Shown: piece after piece, positions 1-10,464 of the stretch
How positions within the stretch are numbered: position 1 is the first letter of the stretch
Layout of the letters: every line of letters begins with the position of its first letter
From: Streptomyces pluripotens
GTDB lineage: Bacteria; Actinomycetota; Actinomycetes; Streptomycetales; Streptomycetaceae
Assembly (NCBI RefSeq): GCF_000802245.2
Contig: NZ_CP021080.1
Location: forward strand, 4,650,001 to 4,714,000
Length of the DNA: 64,000 nucleotides
Direction of reading: 5' to 3'
Made by a program: the position numbers and the translations under genes
The notes under the pieces: model-generated
Seen by the model: only the letters and a program-made list of their open reading frames with translations
Told to the model about the DNA's origin: nothing
The model's database searches: none

Positions 1-3000
1 CGGCTGCTCAGCCGCATCAGGGCGCAGCTCGGGGCGGAGCTGTCGGTGCGGGCGCTGTTCGCCGAGCCCACGGTGGCGGGGCTCGCCACCCGGATCGACG
101 GCGCGTCCGCCGACCGGCCACGCCTGGGCCGCAGGGAGCGTCCGGCGCGCGTGCCGCTCTCCTTCGCCCAGCAGCGCCTGTGGTTCCTGCACCGGCTCGA
201 AGGGCCGAGCACCACGTACAACGTGCCGATGCTGATCAAGCTCACCGGCGAGCTCGACGTGGCGGCCCTCGAAGCGTCGCTGGGCGACGTCGTGGCACGG
301 CACGAGGCGCTGCGCACGGTCTTCCCGTCCGATGCCGACGGAACCCCCTACCAGCGGGTGCTCGGAGTCGACGAGGCCAGGCCCGTACTGGCCACCGGCG
401 TCGCGGACCCCGCAGAGGCGGCCCGGCACACCTTCGACCTCGAAACCGAACCCCCGCTGCGCGCCACACTGTTCCACGACGGGCCGGACGAGTACCGGCT
501 GCTCCTGCTCGTGCACCACATCGCCAGTGACGGCTGGTCGACCGGGGCGCTCGCACGTGACCTGTCGACCGCGTACGCCGCCCGGCGGGCCGGCCGGGCA
601 CCGCGCTGGCCCGGACTTCCGGTGCAGTATGCCGACTACACCCTGTGGCAGTCCGAGCTGCTCGGTGCCGAGGACGATCCGGACAGCCTCGTCAGCCGGC
701 AGCTGACGTGGTGGAAGGGCGCCCTGGAGGGCATGCCCGAGCTGCTGCCCCTGCCGACCGACCGGCTGCGGCCCGCCGAGGCGACCCACCGCGGCGCCGA
801 GGTCGGCATCCGCATCCCCGCCGAGCTGCACGGCCGCCTCCAGGCGGTGGCGCGGGAGACCAACACGACCCTGTTCATGGTGCTGCAGTCGGCCCTCGCC
901 CTCATGCTGTCCAAGCTGGGCGCGGGAACCGACATCCCGATCGGCACCCCGGTCGCGGGGCGGACGGACGACAGCCTCCAGGACCTCGTCGGCTTCTTCG
1001 TCAACACACTCGTGCTGCGCACCGACGTGTCCGGATCCCCGTCCTTCCGCGACCTGCTGGGCAGGGTCCGCGAGGCGGACCTGGCCGCGTTCGCCCACCA
1101 GGACGTGCCGTTCGAACGACTGGTGGACGTGGTACGCCCCGGGCGCTCGCTGGGCCACCACCCGCTGTTCCAGGTGATGCTCGTCCTCGAGAACGACGAC
1201 GAGGACGACTTCGCCCTGGCCGGCCTGACCGCCGCGTTCGACGAGGACGTCGAGATGGGAGCGGCCCGCTTCGACCTGACCCTGCACGTGCAGGAGGCGG
1301 TCGGCGCGGACGGCACGGCCGAGGGCATCGGCATCGATCTGGAGTACGCCGAGGACCTCTTCGACGCCACCACGGCGCAGCGGATGGCTGCGCAGTTCAT
1401 CCATGTGCTGGAGACGGTGAGCGCCGACGCGGACGTCGTCGTGGACCGGCTCGCACTGCCGCAGGCCGTGCACGGCCACGCCGCTGAGGCCCCGGTGGAC
1501 ACGCCCACCCTGCTCGAACTGATCGGCGCACAGCCGGCGGACGCCGTCGCGATTGTCGACGGCGACGTCGAGACGACGTACGGGCAACTACTGGCCCAGC
1601 CGCCCGCCGGAATCCTGGCCGCGGTCGTCAGCGGCGAACCGTTCGTCCTGCGCACCCGCACCGGTACGCCCGTCGTCGTCCCGCAGGATGTCGTCGCGGC
1701 CCGCGTCGCGGCCCGCCAGAGCGTCCACGACCTGGACGGCACGGACCGCGTCCGGGCGACGGCCGCACCCGGGACGATGGGCGAGATCGACGAGGTGCTC
1801 TGGCCCCTCACCGCCGGTGCGACCGTCGTACGCGCCGACCGCACGGACCCGCACGACTCCCTGCGCGGTGCCACGACGCTGCACGTCACGCCCTCCGAGC
1901 TGGCCGTGCTCCTCGGCGACCCGGCGCTGCCGCAGGCCGGTCTGCGGCGGGTGTTCTGCTCCGGCGAGGCCCTCGCCGAGCCGCTCCAGCGAGCCTGGTT
2001 CGACGCGGTGGACGTGCCGCTGTGGCACGGCTACTCGCTGACCGAGGCCGCCGGCCTCGTCACGGAGCGTGCCTGCGACCCGGACGGCTGGGACACCGTG
2101 GTGCCCCTCGGCGCCCCGTTGCCCGGCACCGTCCTGTACGCGCTCGACGCCGGCCTGTGTCCGGTACCGTCGGGCGTCGTCGGCCGGCTCCACGTCGGCG
2201 GGCCGCTGCTCGGCTCCGCGCCGACGGTGATCGCCGACCCGTTCGGCGCCCCCGGCTCGCGGATGGTCCGTACCGGAGACCTGGTCCGCTGGACCGCCGA
2301 CGGCGAGCTGGAGTTCGTCGGGGCACCGCTGCCGATACCTGGCTTCACTGCCTACCCGGCGCAGGTCGAGGCGGTCCTGGCCGAACACGACGACGTCGCC
2401 CGGGCCGCCGTGGCGGTACGGGACGGATCCCTCGTCGCGTACCTGATGCCGGCTCACGGTTCCACCGTCACGCCCGCCACCGTCGCGGCCTTCGCACGGG
2501 CCGCCCTGCCCGATCATCTGGTACCGGTCTCCCTGGTGGTCCTGGACCGGTTGCCGCTGACCGCCGACGGCCGAATCGACAGCGCCGCGCTGCCGTCGCC
2601 AGGCCCCGCCGGCGCCCGGCCGGATCGCGCCGCCCCCGGCACCCCGGCGGAGGAGATCCTTTGCGGACTGTTCGCCGAGGTCCTCGATGTCGAGCATGTC
2701 AGCCTTGACGACAGCTTCTTCGACCTCGGGGGGCACTCGCTGCTCGCCACCCGCCTCGTGAGCCGGATCCGCTCCGCCTTCGGGCGGGAGCTCGGTATCC
2801 GTGCGGTGTTCGAGTCGCCGACGGTGGCGGGTCTGGCGTTGCGTCTGGTGGGTGCTGATGTGGCGCGGAGGGCGTTGGTGGCGGTGGAGCGCCCCGTGCG
2901 GGTGCCGTTGTCGGCGGCGCAGCGTCGGTTGTGGTTCCTGCATGAGTTGGAGGGGCCGTCGGCGACGTACAACGTTCCGCTGGTGCTGAGGCTTGAGGGT

Positions 3001-6000
3001 GAGCTGGACGCGGGTGCGCTGGAGTTGGCGCTGGGTGATGTGGTGGGCCGGCACGAGAGTTTGCGGACGGTGTTCGCGGATGTGGATGGTGTGCCGTATC
3101 AGCGGGTGCTGCCGGTGGTGGATGCCGGTGTGGTGCTGGAGGTGGTGGAGGTCTCGGAGGAGGGGCTGGCCGCTGCTGTGGATGGTGCCGCGGGGTATGC
3201 GTTCGACCTGTCCGTGGAGTTGCCGTTGCGGGCGACGTTGCTGCGGGTGGGTGAGCGGTCGTCGGTGCTGGTGGTGTTGATGCATCACATCGTGAGTGAT
3301 GGCTGGTCGCTGGCTCCGCTGGCGGATGATCTGTCGGCTGCGTATGCGGCGCGGGTCGGGGGCGGGGTGCCGGGTTGGGCTCCGTTGCCGGTGCAGTACG
3401 CGGATTACGCGCTGTGGCAGGCGGAGGTGCTGGGGGACGAGGGTGAGCCGACGAGCACGGCGGGCCGGCAGATCGAGTACTGGCGCACCGCACTCGCTGG
3501 CGCACCCGAACTGATCGAACTCCCCCTCGACCGGCCGCGTCCCGCGGTCGCCTCCTACCGCGGCGGAGCCGTCGAGCTCACCCTCGACGCCGAGTTGCAC
3601 GGTCGTCTGCTGGTGGTGGCCCGTGAGTGCGGGGTGACGCCGTTCATGGTGGTGCAGGCCGCCGTCGCGGTGCTGCTGTCACGCATGGGTGCGGGTACGG
3701 ACGTGCCGCTGGGCACGGTCGTGGCGGGCCGGTCCGACCAGGCCCTGGACGGTCTGGTCGGGTTCTTCGTGAACACGCTGGTGCTGCGCACGGACGTGTC
3801 GGGCGACCCCTCGGTCCGGGAGCTGCTGGCCCGGGTCCGCGAGACGGACCTGGCCGCGTACGCGCACCAGGACGTGCCCTTCGAGCGCCTGGTCGAGGTC
3901 GTCAGCCCGCAGCGTTCCATGGCCCATCACCCGCTGTTCCAGGTGATGGTGCTCTTCGACAACAACACGGAGGCATCGCTCACGCTGCCCGGTCTCCAGG
4001 TCTCCGCGGGTGACTCCACCACGAAGGTGTCGCAGTTCGACCTCTCGTTCGCGCTGTTCGAGCGCCATGACGGAGACGGCACGCCGGCGGGGATCAGCGG
4101 CGAGATCGAATACGCCTCGGACCTGTTCGACGAGGCGAGTGCGCAGGGTCTGGGCGAGCGGTTCGTCCGGGTGCTGGAGGGACTGCTCGCGGATGTGGAC
4201 GGCCGGGCCGCGGCGGTCGACGTGCTGTCGGCCGGCGAGCGCGGCCGGGTGCTGGAGGAGTGGAACGACACGGCGGTGGCCGGTGCCGCCGAGGTGTCGG
4301 TGGTGGAGCGGTTCGAGGCGCAGGTGGCGGCGACGCCGGATGTCACGGCGCTCACCTTTGGTGAACACGCCGTCTCGTACCGCGAGTTGAACGCCCGGGC
4401 GAATCGCCTGGCGCGCTTCCTGGTGGAGCAGGGGGCGGGTCCGGAGAAGTTCGTGGCGGTGGTGCTGCCGCGGTCGGCGGAGCTGGTGGTCTCGCTGCTG
4501 GCGGTCCTGAAGTCGGGTGCGGCGTACGTGCCGGTGGACCCGGAGTTCCCCGAGGACCGCATCGCGTACGTCCTCGAGGACTCGTGCCCGGTGCTGACGC
4601 TGACCGAGGAGGTCCTTGCGGCATTCGGCACGGGCGACGCGTACGACGCCGGTGACCTGGGCGTGCCCGGCGATCCGAGCCGCGCCGCCTACGCGATCTA
4701 CACCTCCGGTTCCACGGGCCGGCCCAAGGGCGTCGTGATCCCCGAAGGTGCGTTGGCAAACTTCCTCGGCTCGATGCAGGACCGTTTCCGGCTCTCCTCC
4801 GACGACCGGCTGCCGGCGGTGACGACGGTCGGCTTCGACATCTCCGGCCTGGAGATGTACCTGCCGCTGCTGAACGGCGCGGGCCTGATCCTCGCCGACC
4901 GTGAGGCGGTCAGGGACCCGTCGATCCTGGGTGCTCTGCTGAAGGCGTCCGGTGCGACGGTGATGCAGGCGACGCCGAGCCTGTGGCACGCGCTCGTCGA
5001 GGCCGCGGTGGACCTGTCCGGCCTGCGGGTGCTGGTGGGCGGCGAGGCGCTGCCGTCGGATCTGGCGGTGACGCTGGCCGGCGCCGCCCGCTCGGTGACG
5101 AACCTGTACGGGCCGACCGAGACCACGATCTGGTCGACGGCCGCGGACGTGACGGCTGCGGAGGGCGCGACGATCGGGCGTCCGATCGCCAACACACGGG
5201 TGTACGTGCTGGACGCGGCTCTGCGTCCGGTGGCTCCCGGTGTGCCGGGCGAGCTGTACATCGCCGGTGACGGCTTGGCCCGTGGCTATCTCGGTCGTCC
5301 GTCGCTGACGGCGGAGCGTTTCGTGGCGGACCCGTTCGACCTGACGGGCGCGCGGATGTACCGGACGGGCGACCTGGTGCGCTGGACGGCCGATGGTGTT
5401 GTCGAGTACATCGGCCGCACCGACTTCCAGGTGAAGGTGCGCGGCTTCCGCATCGAGCTCGGTGAGGTGGAGTCCGCCCTGAACGCCGTGACAGGCGTGA
5501 CCGGGGCGACGGCGGTGGTCCGTGAGGACCGTCCGGGTGACCGGCGCCTGGTCGCCTACTACGTCGGCGACGCGGACCCGGCGGCCGTGCGGGCACAGAT
5601 CGCCACCGGACTGCCGGACTACATGGTCCCGGCCGCCCTGGTGGCTCTGGACGAGATCCCGCTGACGCCCAACGGCAAGGTCGACCGGGCATCGCTGCCC
5701 GCACCGCAGTGGTCCACGACCACCGGCGGCGGCCGCAGGCCCGCCGACGCCCGTGAGGAACTGCTCTGCCGGATCTTCGCCGACGTCCTCGGCCTGCCCG
5801 ACATCAGCCCCGACGACAGCTTCTTCGACCTCGGGGGGCACTCGCTGCTCGCCACCCGCCTCGTGAGCCGGATCCGCTCCGCCTTCGGGCGGGAGCTCGG
5901 TATCCGTGCGGTGTTCGAGTCGCCGACGGTGGCGGGTCTGGCGTTGCGTCTGGTGGGTGCTGATGTGGCGCGGAGGGCGTTGGTGGCGGTGGAGCGCCCC

Positions 6001-9000
6001 GTGCGGGTGCCGTTGTCGGCGGCGCAGCGTCGGTTGTGGTTCCTGCATGAGTTGGAGGGGCCGTCGGCGACGTACAACGTTCCGCTGGTGCTGAGGCTTG
6101 AGGGTGAGCTGGACGCGGGTGCGCTGGAGTTGGCGCTGGGTGATGTGGTGGGCCGGCACGAGAGTTTGCGGACGGTGTTCGCGGATGTGGATGGTGTGCC
6201 GTATCAGCGGGTGCTGCCGGTGGTGGATGCCGGTGTGGTGCTGGAGGTGGTGGAGGTCTCGGAGGAGGGGCTGGCCGCTGCTGTGGATGGTGCCGCGGGG
6301 TATGCGTTCGACCTGTCCGTGGAGTTGCCGTTGCGGGCGACGTTGCTGCGGGTGGGTGAGCGGTCGTCGGTGCTGGTGGTGTTGATGCATCACATCGTGA
6401 GTGATGGCTGGTCGCTGGCTCCGCTGGCGGATGATCTGTCGGCTGCGTATGCGGCGCGGGTCGGGGGCGGGGTGCCGGGTTGGGCTCCGTTGCCGGTGCA
6501 GTACGCGGATTACGCGCTGTGGCAGGCGGAGGTGCTGGGGGACGAGGGTGAGCCGACGAGCACGGCGGGCCGGCAGATCGAGTACTGGCGCACCGCACTC
6601 GCTGGCGCACCCGAACTGATCGAACTCCCCCTCGACCGGCCGCGTCCGCAGACTCCCTCGTACCGCGGCGGGGTGGCCCGCTTCGAGATGGGCGCCGAGT
6701 TGCACGGTCGTCTGCTGGTGGTGGCCCGTGAGTGCGGGGTGACGCCGTTCATGGTGGTGCAGGCCGCCGTCGCGGTGCTGCTGTCACGCATGGGTGCGGG
6801 TACGGACGTGCCGCTGGGCACGGTCGTGGCGGGCCGGTCCGACCAGGCCCTGGACGGTCTGGTCGGGTTCTTCGTGAACACGCTGGTGCTGCGCACGGAC
6901 GTGTCGGGCGACCCCTCGGTCCGGGAGCTGCTGGCCCGGGTCCGCGAGACGGACCTGGCCGCGTACGCGCACCAGGACGTGCCCTTCGAGCGCCTGGTCG
7001 AGGTCGTCAGCCCGCACCGTTCGCTGTCCCACCACCCGCTGTTCCAGGTGATGGTCGTCCTCGACAACAACGCCGAGGCTGCCTTCGGCCTCCCCGGCCT
7101 CGACGCCTCCTTCGAGGGCGCCGACCTCGGCGTGGCCAAGTTCGACCTCACCTTCCACCTGGAGGAAACCCCCGACGGGCTCAGTGGAGAGGTCCAGTAC
7201 GCCTCGGACCTGTTCGACGAGGCGAGTGCGCAGGGTCTGGGCGAGCGGTTCGTCCGGGTGCTGGAGGGACTGCTCGCGGATGTGGACGGCCGGGCCGCGG
7301 CGGTCGACGTGCTGTCGGCCGGCGAGCGCGGCCGGATGCTGGAGGAGTGGGCGGGTCCCGCGCCTTCCGGTGAGCCGAGTGACGGCCTGTCGTTCCCCGA
7401 GCTGTTCGCGGCCCAGGTGGCGGCGGACCCCTCGGCGCCCGCGCTGGCGTTCGAAGATGTCGAGTTGACGTACGGCGAGCTGGCGGCGCGGGTGGACGCG
7501 TTTGCCGCACACCTCGCCTCTTGCGGTGTGGGCCCGGAGGCCGTGGTGGCCGTGGCGCTGCCGCGCTCCGTGGACCTGGTGGTGTCGCTGCTGGCGGTGC
7601 TGCGGGCCGGTGGCGCGTACGTGCCGGTGGACCCGGACTACCCGGCGGACCGGGTGGCGTACATGCTCTCGGATTCCCGGCCGGCACTGCTGGTCACCGA
7701 CAGCGCGACGCTGCCGGGGCTCGGTGGGTGCGGGGTGCCGGTGGTGCTCGTGGACGGACTCGCCGACGAACCCAGGCCGCCCGTGGCTGCGCGGGTGCAG
7801 CCGCGTGCGGACCACCCGGCCTATGTGATCTACACCTCGGGTTCGACGGGCCGGCCCAAGGGCGTGGTCGTGCCGCACGGCGGCATCGCCTCCCTGGCCC
7901 GTGCCCAGCGGGACGCGTTCGGTGTGGGCCCGGGCAGTCGGGTGCTGCAGTTCGCGGCACTGAGCTTCGACGCGGCGGCCTGGGAGATCGTGATGGGGCT
8001 CCTGTCGGGAGCGACCCTGGTGGTCGCCCCGGCGGAGCGGCTGATGCCGGGACCCGACCTGGCCGCACTCTGCGCCGAGCAGGACGTGACGCACGTGACC
8101 CTGCCGCCGACGGCGCTGGCGGTGCTGCCGGACGACGCGCTGCCGGCCGGCGCGACGGTCGTCGTGGCGGGCGAGGCGTGCCCGCCGGAGCTGGTCGCCC
8201 GCTGGTCCGAGGGGCGCCGCATGATCAACGCCTACGGTCCGACCGAGACGACCGTGTGCGCCACCATGAGCGCGCCGCTGTCGGGCGAAACCGTGCCGCC
8301 GATCGGCCGTCCGATCGCGGGGGCCCGGGTGTACGTGCTGGACGCGGCCCTGCGGCCGGTGGCTCCCGGCGTCACCGGCGAGCTGTACGTGGCGGGTACG
8401 GGTCTGGCCCGTGGCTATCTGGGCCGTCCGTCGCTGACGGCGGAGCGGTTCCTCGCCGATCCGTTCGGCCCCGCGGGCTCACGGATGTACCGCACGGGCG
8501 ACCTCGTGCGGTGGACCGCCGACGGAGAGCTGGAGTACCAGGGCCGGGCGGACACGCAGGTGAAGGTGCGCGGCTTCCGCATCGAGCTCGGTGAGGTGGA
8601 GTCCGCCCTGAACGCCGTGACAGGCGTGGGCCGGGCGACTGCCGTGGTGCGCGAGGACCGTCCGGGTGACCGGCGCCTGGTCGCCTACTACGTCGGCGAC
8701 GCGGACCCGGCGGCCGTGCGGGCACAGATCGCCACCGGACTGCCGGACTACATGGTCCCGGCCGCCCTGGTGGCTCTGGACGAGATCCCGCTGACGCCCA
8801 ACGGCAAGGTCGACCGGGCATCGCTGCCCGCACCGCAGTGGTCCACGACCACCGGCGGCGGCCGCAGGCCCGCCGACGCCCGTGAGGAACTGCTCTGCCG
8901 GATCTTCGCCGACGTCCTCGGCCTGCCCGACATCAGCCCCGACGACAGCTTCTTCGATCTCGGGGGCGACAGCATCATGTCGATCCAGGTGGTCAGCCGC

Positions 9001-10464
9001 GCCCGCACGGGCGGGCTGCTGGTCTCGGCCCGCGACGTCTTCAGGGAGCGGACTCCCGCCCTCCTGGCCCGGGTGGCCACAGCGGTGGTGACCACGACGG
9101 AGGACCGGGACGCCGGTACGGGCACCTTCGCGCCCACACCGATCATGCGCTGGCTGGAGCAGTACGAGGCCACCGACGGCTTCAACCAGTCGATGACCGT
9201 ACGCGTCCCGGCGAACCTCGACGAGCAGGCACTGGTCCGGGCCGCCCAGGCCCTGATCGACCACCACGACGTCCTGCGCCTGCGCCACCATCCGGACGGC
9301 ACGTACGAGGTGCGCGAGCGCGGCACCGTACCGGTCTCGGTCAGGCGCGTCGGCCCGGGCGACGGCGAAGCCGCGGAGACGGCCCGCCGGGAACTGTCCC
9401 CGGCAGCCGGCGATGTTTCACGGTTCGTCTGGTTCGACGCCGGACCCGACGTGCCGGGCACGCTGCTGATCGTCCTGCACCACCTGGTCGTCGACGCGGT
9501 GTCGTGGCGGATACTGCTGCCCGACCTCGCCGCCGCGTACGAGGCGGCCGCAGCGGGCCGGGCCCCCGAGCTCGCCCCCGTCGCCACGTCGTACCGGACC
9601 TGGGCCGGGCGCCTGCAGGCGGCGGACCGTCGTGCCGAGCTCCCGGTGTGGCAGGGGATCGCCGCGACCGCGGAGCCGCTCCTCGGCACCCGCCGGCTGG
9701 ACCCGGCGGTCGACACCGCCGCCACCGCCCGGGAGATCGAGCTCACCCTGGCACCGGACGTCACCGAGGCGCTGCTCACCAGGATCCCGGCGAGTGTCAA
9801 CGGCAACGTCACCGACGCGCTGCTGTACGGGCTGGCGACGGCGGTCGTGGAAGGACGCGGCGCCGGACCGGTCCTCGTCGACCTCGAGGGACACGGACGT
9901 GAACATGTCGTCGACGGGGTGGACACCTCCCGGACGGTCGGCTGGTTCACCAGCCTCTACCCCGTCAGGCTCGACCCGGAGGGCCGCACGCCCACCGACC
10001 GGCTCAAGCAGGTCAAGGAGCAGATGCGCGCGTTCCCGGACAACGGCGTCGGGTACGGCATTCTGCGCCACCTGAGGGGCGAGCCCGGTCTGGCCGTCGC
10101 GCCGCAGATCGGCTTCAACTACCTGGGCCGGTACGTCGGCGGCGACGACACGGGCGACTGGCAGACCGTCGACGGGCCGACGCCCGCGCCGCGGTCGCCC
10201 GAGATGCCGATGACACACGCGGTGGAGATCACCGCGGTCACCGAGAACCACGAGGGCCGTCCGCACCTCGTCGCCACCTGGACCTGGGCGTCCGGACTGC
10301 TTGCCGAGTCCGAGGTACGGCGGCTTGCACACGCGTGGTTCGACGCGCTCACCGCACTCGCGGACGAGCGGCCGGACGTGGTCGGACTGACGCCGTCCGA
10401 CCTGAGCGACGACCTGACACAGAGCGAGATCGACAGCCTCGAGGCTGAACTGGGGGATTGGTAA
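1..10464 (+). CDS. Non-ribosomal peptide synthetase, 5' end cut by window: PCP / C-A*-PCP / C-A(Gly)-PCP / C-A(Phe)-PCP-E
   Basis: The frame is open from base 1 inside the end of a carrier domain, so the gene starts upstream. Domains by position: PCP remnant 1-110; C 150-1450 (HHIASDG at 514); a decayed A domain 1500-2600; PCP 2640-2860; C 2890-4200; A 4300-5690; PCP 5750-5965; C 5995-7330; A 7400-8820; PCP 8875-9085, with the GGDS form typical before epimerases; E 9120-10420 ([10 protein letters not shown] at 9478). Reading the ten pocket positions by eye against GrsA gives DILQLGLIWK for the second A domain, a known glycine code, and DAWTVAAVCK for the third, a phenylalanine code. With the E domain this implies Gly then D-Phe. 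The C-terminal tail (ends SLEAELGDW) looks like a donor docking helix for the next protein. The TAA stop overlaps the next ATG, so the two are coupled. Large stretches of modules are duplicated (see repeats). Confidence 0.97.
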   Translation, partial: RLLSRIRAQLGAELSVRALFAEPTVAGLATRIDGASADRPRLGRRERPARVPLSFAQQRLWFLHRLEGPSTTYNVPMLIKLTGELDVAALEASLGDVVARHEALRTVFPSDADGTPYQRVLGVDEARPVLATGVADPAEAARHTFDLETEPPLRATLFHDGPDEYRLLLLVHHIASDGWSTGALARDLSTAYAARRAGRAPRWPGLPVQYADYTLWQSELLGAEDDPDSLVSRQLTWWKGALEGMPELLPLPTDRLRPAEATHRGAEVGIRIPAELHGRLQAVARETNTTLFMVLQSALALMLSKLGAGTDIPIGTPVAGRTDDSLQDLVGFFVNTLVLRTDVSGSPSFRDLLGRVREADLAAFAHQDVPFERLVDVVRPGRSLGHHPLFQVMLVLENDDEDDFALAGLTAAFDEDVEMGAARFDLTLHVQEAVGADGTAEGIGIDLEYAEDLFDATTAQRMAAQFIHVLETVSADADVVVDRLALPQAVHGHAAEAPVDTPTLLELIGAQPADAVAIVDGDVETTYGQLLAQPPAGILAAVVSGEPFVLRTRTGTPVVVPQDVVAARVAARQSVHDLDGTDRVRATAAPGTMGEIDEVLWPLTAGATVVRADRTDPHDSLRGATTLHVTPSELAVLLGDPALPQAGLRRVFCSGEALAEPLQRAWFDAVDVPLWHGYSLTEAAGLVTERACDPDGWDTVVPLGAPLPGTVLYALDAGLCPVPSGVVGRLHVGGPLLGSAPTVIADPFGAPGSRMVRTGDLVRWTADGELEFVGAPLPIPGFTAYPAQVEAVLAEHDDVARAAVAVRDGSLVAYLMPAHGSTVTPATVAAFARAALPDHLVPVSLVVLDRLPLTADGRIDSAALPSPGPAGARPDRAAPGTPAEEILCGLFAEVLDVEHVSLDDSFFDLGGHSLLATRLVSRIRSAFGRELGIRAVFESPTVAGLALRLVGADVARRALVAVERPVRVPLSAAQRRLWFLHELEGPSATYNVPLVLRLEGELDAGALELALGDVVGRHESLRTVFADVDGVPYQRVLPVVDAGVVLEVVEVSEEGLAAAVDGAAGYAFDLSVELPLRATLLRVGERSSVLVVLMHHIVSDGWSLAPLADDLSAAYAARVGGGVPGWAPLPVQYADYALWQAEVLGDEGEPTSTAGRQIEYWRTALAGAPELIELPLDRPRPAVASYRGGAVELTLDAELHGRLLVVARECGVTPFMVVQAAVAVLLSRMGAGTDVPLGTVVAGRSDQALDGLVGFFVNTLVLRTDVSGDPSVRELLARVRETDLAAYAHQDVPFERLVEVVSPQRSMAHHPLFQVMVLFDNNTEASLTLPGLQVSAGDSTTKVSQFDLSFALFERHDGDGTPAGISGEIEYASDLFDEASAQGLGERFVRVLEGLLADVDGRAAAVDVLSAGERGRVLEEWNDTAVAGAAEVSVVERFEAQVAATPDVTALTFGEHAVSYRELNARANRLARFLVEQGAGPEKFVAVVLPRSAELVVSLLAVLKSGAAYVPVDPEFPEDRIAYVLEDSCPVLTLTEEVLAAFGTGDAYDAGDLGVPGDPSRAAYAIYTSGSTGRPKGVVIPEGALANFLGSMQDRFRLSSDDRLPAVTTVGFDISGLEMYLPLLNGAGLILADREAVRDPSILGALLKASGATVMQATPSLWHALVEAAVDLSGLRVLVGGEALPSDLAVTLAGAARSVTNLYGPTETTIWSTAADVTAAEGATIGRPIANTRVYVLDAALRPVAPGVPGELYIAGDGLARGYLGRPSLTAERFVADPFDLTGARMYRTGDLVRWTADGVVEYIGRTDFQVKVRGFRIELGEVESALNAVTGVTGATAVVREDRPGDRRLVAYYVGDADPAAVRAQIATGLPDYMVPAALVALDEIPLTPNGKVDRASLPAPQWSTTTGGGRRPADAREELLCRIFADVLGLPDISPDDSFFDLGGHSLLATRLVSRIRSAFGRELGIRAVFESPTVAGLALRLVGADVARRALVAVERPVRVPLSAAQRRLWFLHELEGPSATYNVPLVLRLEGELDAGALELALGDVVGRHESLRTVFADVDGVPYQRVLPVVDAGVVLEVVEVSEEGLAAAVDGAAGYAFDLSVELPLRATLLRVGERSSVLVVLMHHIVSDGWSLAPLADDLSAAYAARVGGGVPGWAPLPVQYADYALWQAEVLGDEGEPTSTAGRQIEYWRTALAGAPELIELPLDRPRPQTPSYRGGVARFEMGAELHGRLLVVARECGVTPFMVVQAAVAVLLSRMGAGTDVPLGTVVAGRSDQALDGLVGFFVNTLVLRTDVSGDPSVRELLARVRETDLAAYAHQDVPFERLVEVVSPHRSLSHHPLFQVMVVLDNNAEAAFGLPGLDASFEGADLGVAKFDLTFHLEETPDGLSGEVQYASDLFDEASAQGLGERFVRVLEGLLADVDGRAAAVDVLSAGERGRMLEEWAGPAPSGEPSDGLSFPELFAAQVAADPSAPALAFEDVELTYGELAARVDAFAAHLASCGVGPEAVVAVALPRSVDLVVSLLAVLRAGGAYVPVDPDYPADRVAYMLSDSRPALLVTDSATLPGLGGCGVPVVLVDGLADEPRPPVAARVQPRADHPAYVIYTSGSTGRPKGVVVPHGGIASLARAQRDAFGVGPGSRVLQFAALSFDAAAWEIVMGLLSGATLVVAPAERLMPGPDLAALCAEQDVTHVTLPPTALAVLPDDALPAGATVVVAGEACPPELVARWSEGRRMINAYGPTETTVCATMSAPLSGETVPPIGRPIAGARVYVLDAALRPVAPGVTGELYVAGTGLARGYLGRPSLTAERFLADPFGPAGSRMYRTGDLVRWTADGELEYQGRADTQVKVRGFRIELGEVESALNAVTGVGRATAVVREDRPGDRRLVAYYVGDADPAAVRAQIATGLPDYMVPAALVALDEIPLTPNGKVDRASLPAPQWSTTTGGGRRPADAREELLCRIFADVLGLPDISPDDSFFDLGGDSIMSIQVVSRARTGGLLVSARDVFRERTPALLARVATAVVTTTEDRDAGTGTFAPTPIMRWLEQYEATDGFNQSMTVRVPANLDEQALVRAAQALIDHHDVLRLRHHPDGTYEVRERGTVPVSVRRVGPGDGEAAETARRELSPAAGDVSRFVWFDAGPDVPGTLLIVLHHLVVDAVSWRILLPDLAAAYEAAAAGRAPELAPVATSYRTWAGRLQAADRRAELPVWQGIAATAEPLLGTRRLDPAVDTAATAREIELTLAPDVTEALLTRIPASVNGNVTDALLYGLATAVVEGRGAGPVLVDLEGHGREHVVDGVDTSRTVGWFTSLYPVRLDPEGRTPTDRLKQVKEQMRAFPDNGVGYGILRHLRGEPGLAVAPQIGFNYLGRYVGGDDTGDWQTVDGPTPAPRSPEMPMTHAVEITAVTENHEGRPHLVATWTWASGLLAESEVRRLAHAWFDALTALADERPDVVGLTPSDLSDDLTQSEIDSLEAELGDW
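1500..2610 (+). other. Decayed adenylation domain inside the first complete module
   Basis: The domain keeps the outer shell of an A domain but not its catalytic core. About 100 residues between TYGQL and the A3 region are missing, including the A2 motif. A3 ([11 protein letters not shown] in its sisters) has become [11 protein letters not shown] at about 1648-1680. A5 (NAYGPTE) is [10 protein letters not shown] near 2030. A8 (RGFRIELGE) is [10 protein letters not shown] near 2340. The A10 lysine is lost (LTADGRID, about 2560). A7 VRTGD is kept. The reading frame stays open and the C and PCP domains either side look intact (GGHSLL at the following PCP). Residual pocket letters (H278, F299, S301) hint at descent from a serine-type domain. 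It very probably cannot adenylate, so its PCP needs loading in trans. Confidence 0.9.
2707..4248 (+). repeat. Intragenic repeat, copy 1 (PCP-C of the Gly module)
   Basis: Three blocks recur in the next module. By eye, 2707-3542 matches 5812-6647 (836 bp) and 3589-3911 matches 6694-7016 (323 bp), both at an offset of 3105. The block 4111-4248 matches 7198-7335 (138 bp) at an offset of 3087. Translations of the blocks are identical. They cover the end of the PCP and nearly all of the C domain, including its active site. The inside of the first block uses GTG, TTG, CGT and GGT far more than its surroundings. Confidence 0.9.
5428..5828 (+). repeat. Repeat of A-domain C-terminal part and PCP start, copy 1
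   Basis: Two blocks match the Phe module at an offset of 3129: 5428-5499 with 8557-8628, and 5524-5828 with 8653-8957. They cover the A8-A10 subdomain and the first half of the PCP. The match ends at the T/C difference just before the GGHS versus GGDS carrier motif, where the Phe module changes to its E-partnered PCP. Confidence 0.85.
5812..7335 (+). repeat. Intragenic repeat, copy 2 (PCP-C of the Phe module)
   Basis: This is the partner of the repeat starting at 2707. Differences cluster in short islands: 6648-6693 and 7017-7197, which fall in linker and acceptor-side parts of the C domain. Such a mosaic of identical blocks and divergent islands is what recent gene conversion or module duplication leaves. 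Confidence 0.9.
8557..8957 (+). repeat. Repeat of A-domain C-terminal part and PCP start, copy 2
   Basis: This copy lies in the Phe module and pairs with 5428-5828. The remainder of the two A domains, including the pocket-forming region, is clearly divergent, so the shared C-terminal subdomain was exchanged or conserved separately from the specificity core. Confidence 0.85.

Noticed and set aside
1500..2610. Decayed A domain explained as a frameshift or sequencing error
   Set aside because: The frame is continuous and both ends align to an A domain in the same frame. The lost motifs are spread over the domain as substitutions plus one in-frame deletion, which a single error cannot produce.
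3679..6705. A 1008-codon minus-strand open frame
   Set aside because: Same cause: it lies antisense to intact C and A domains and is repeated wherever the NRPS is repeated.
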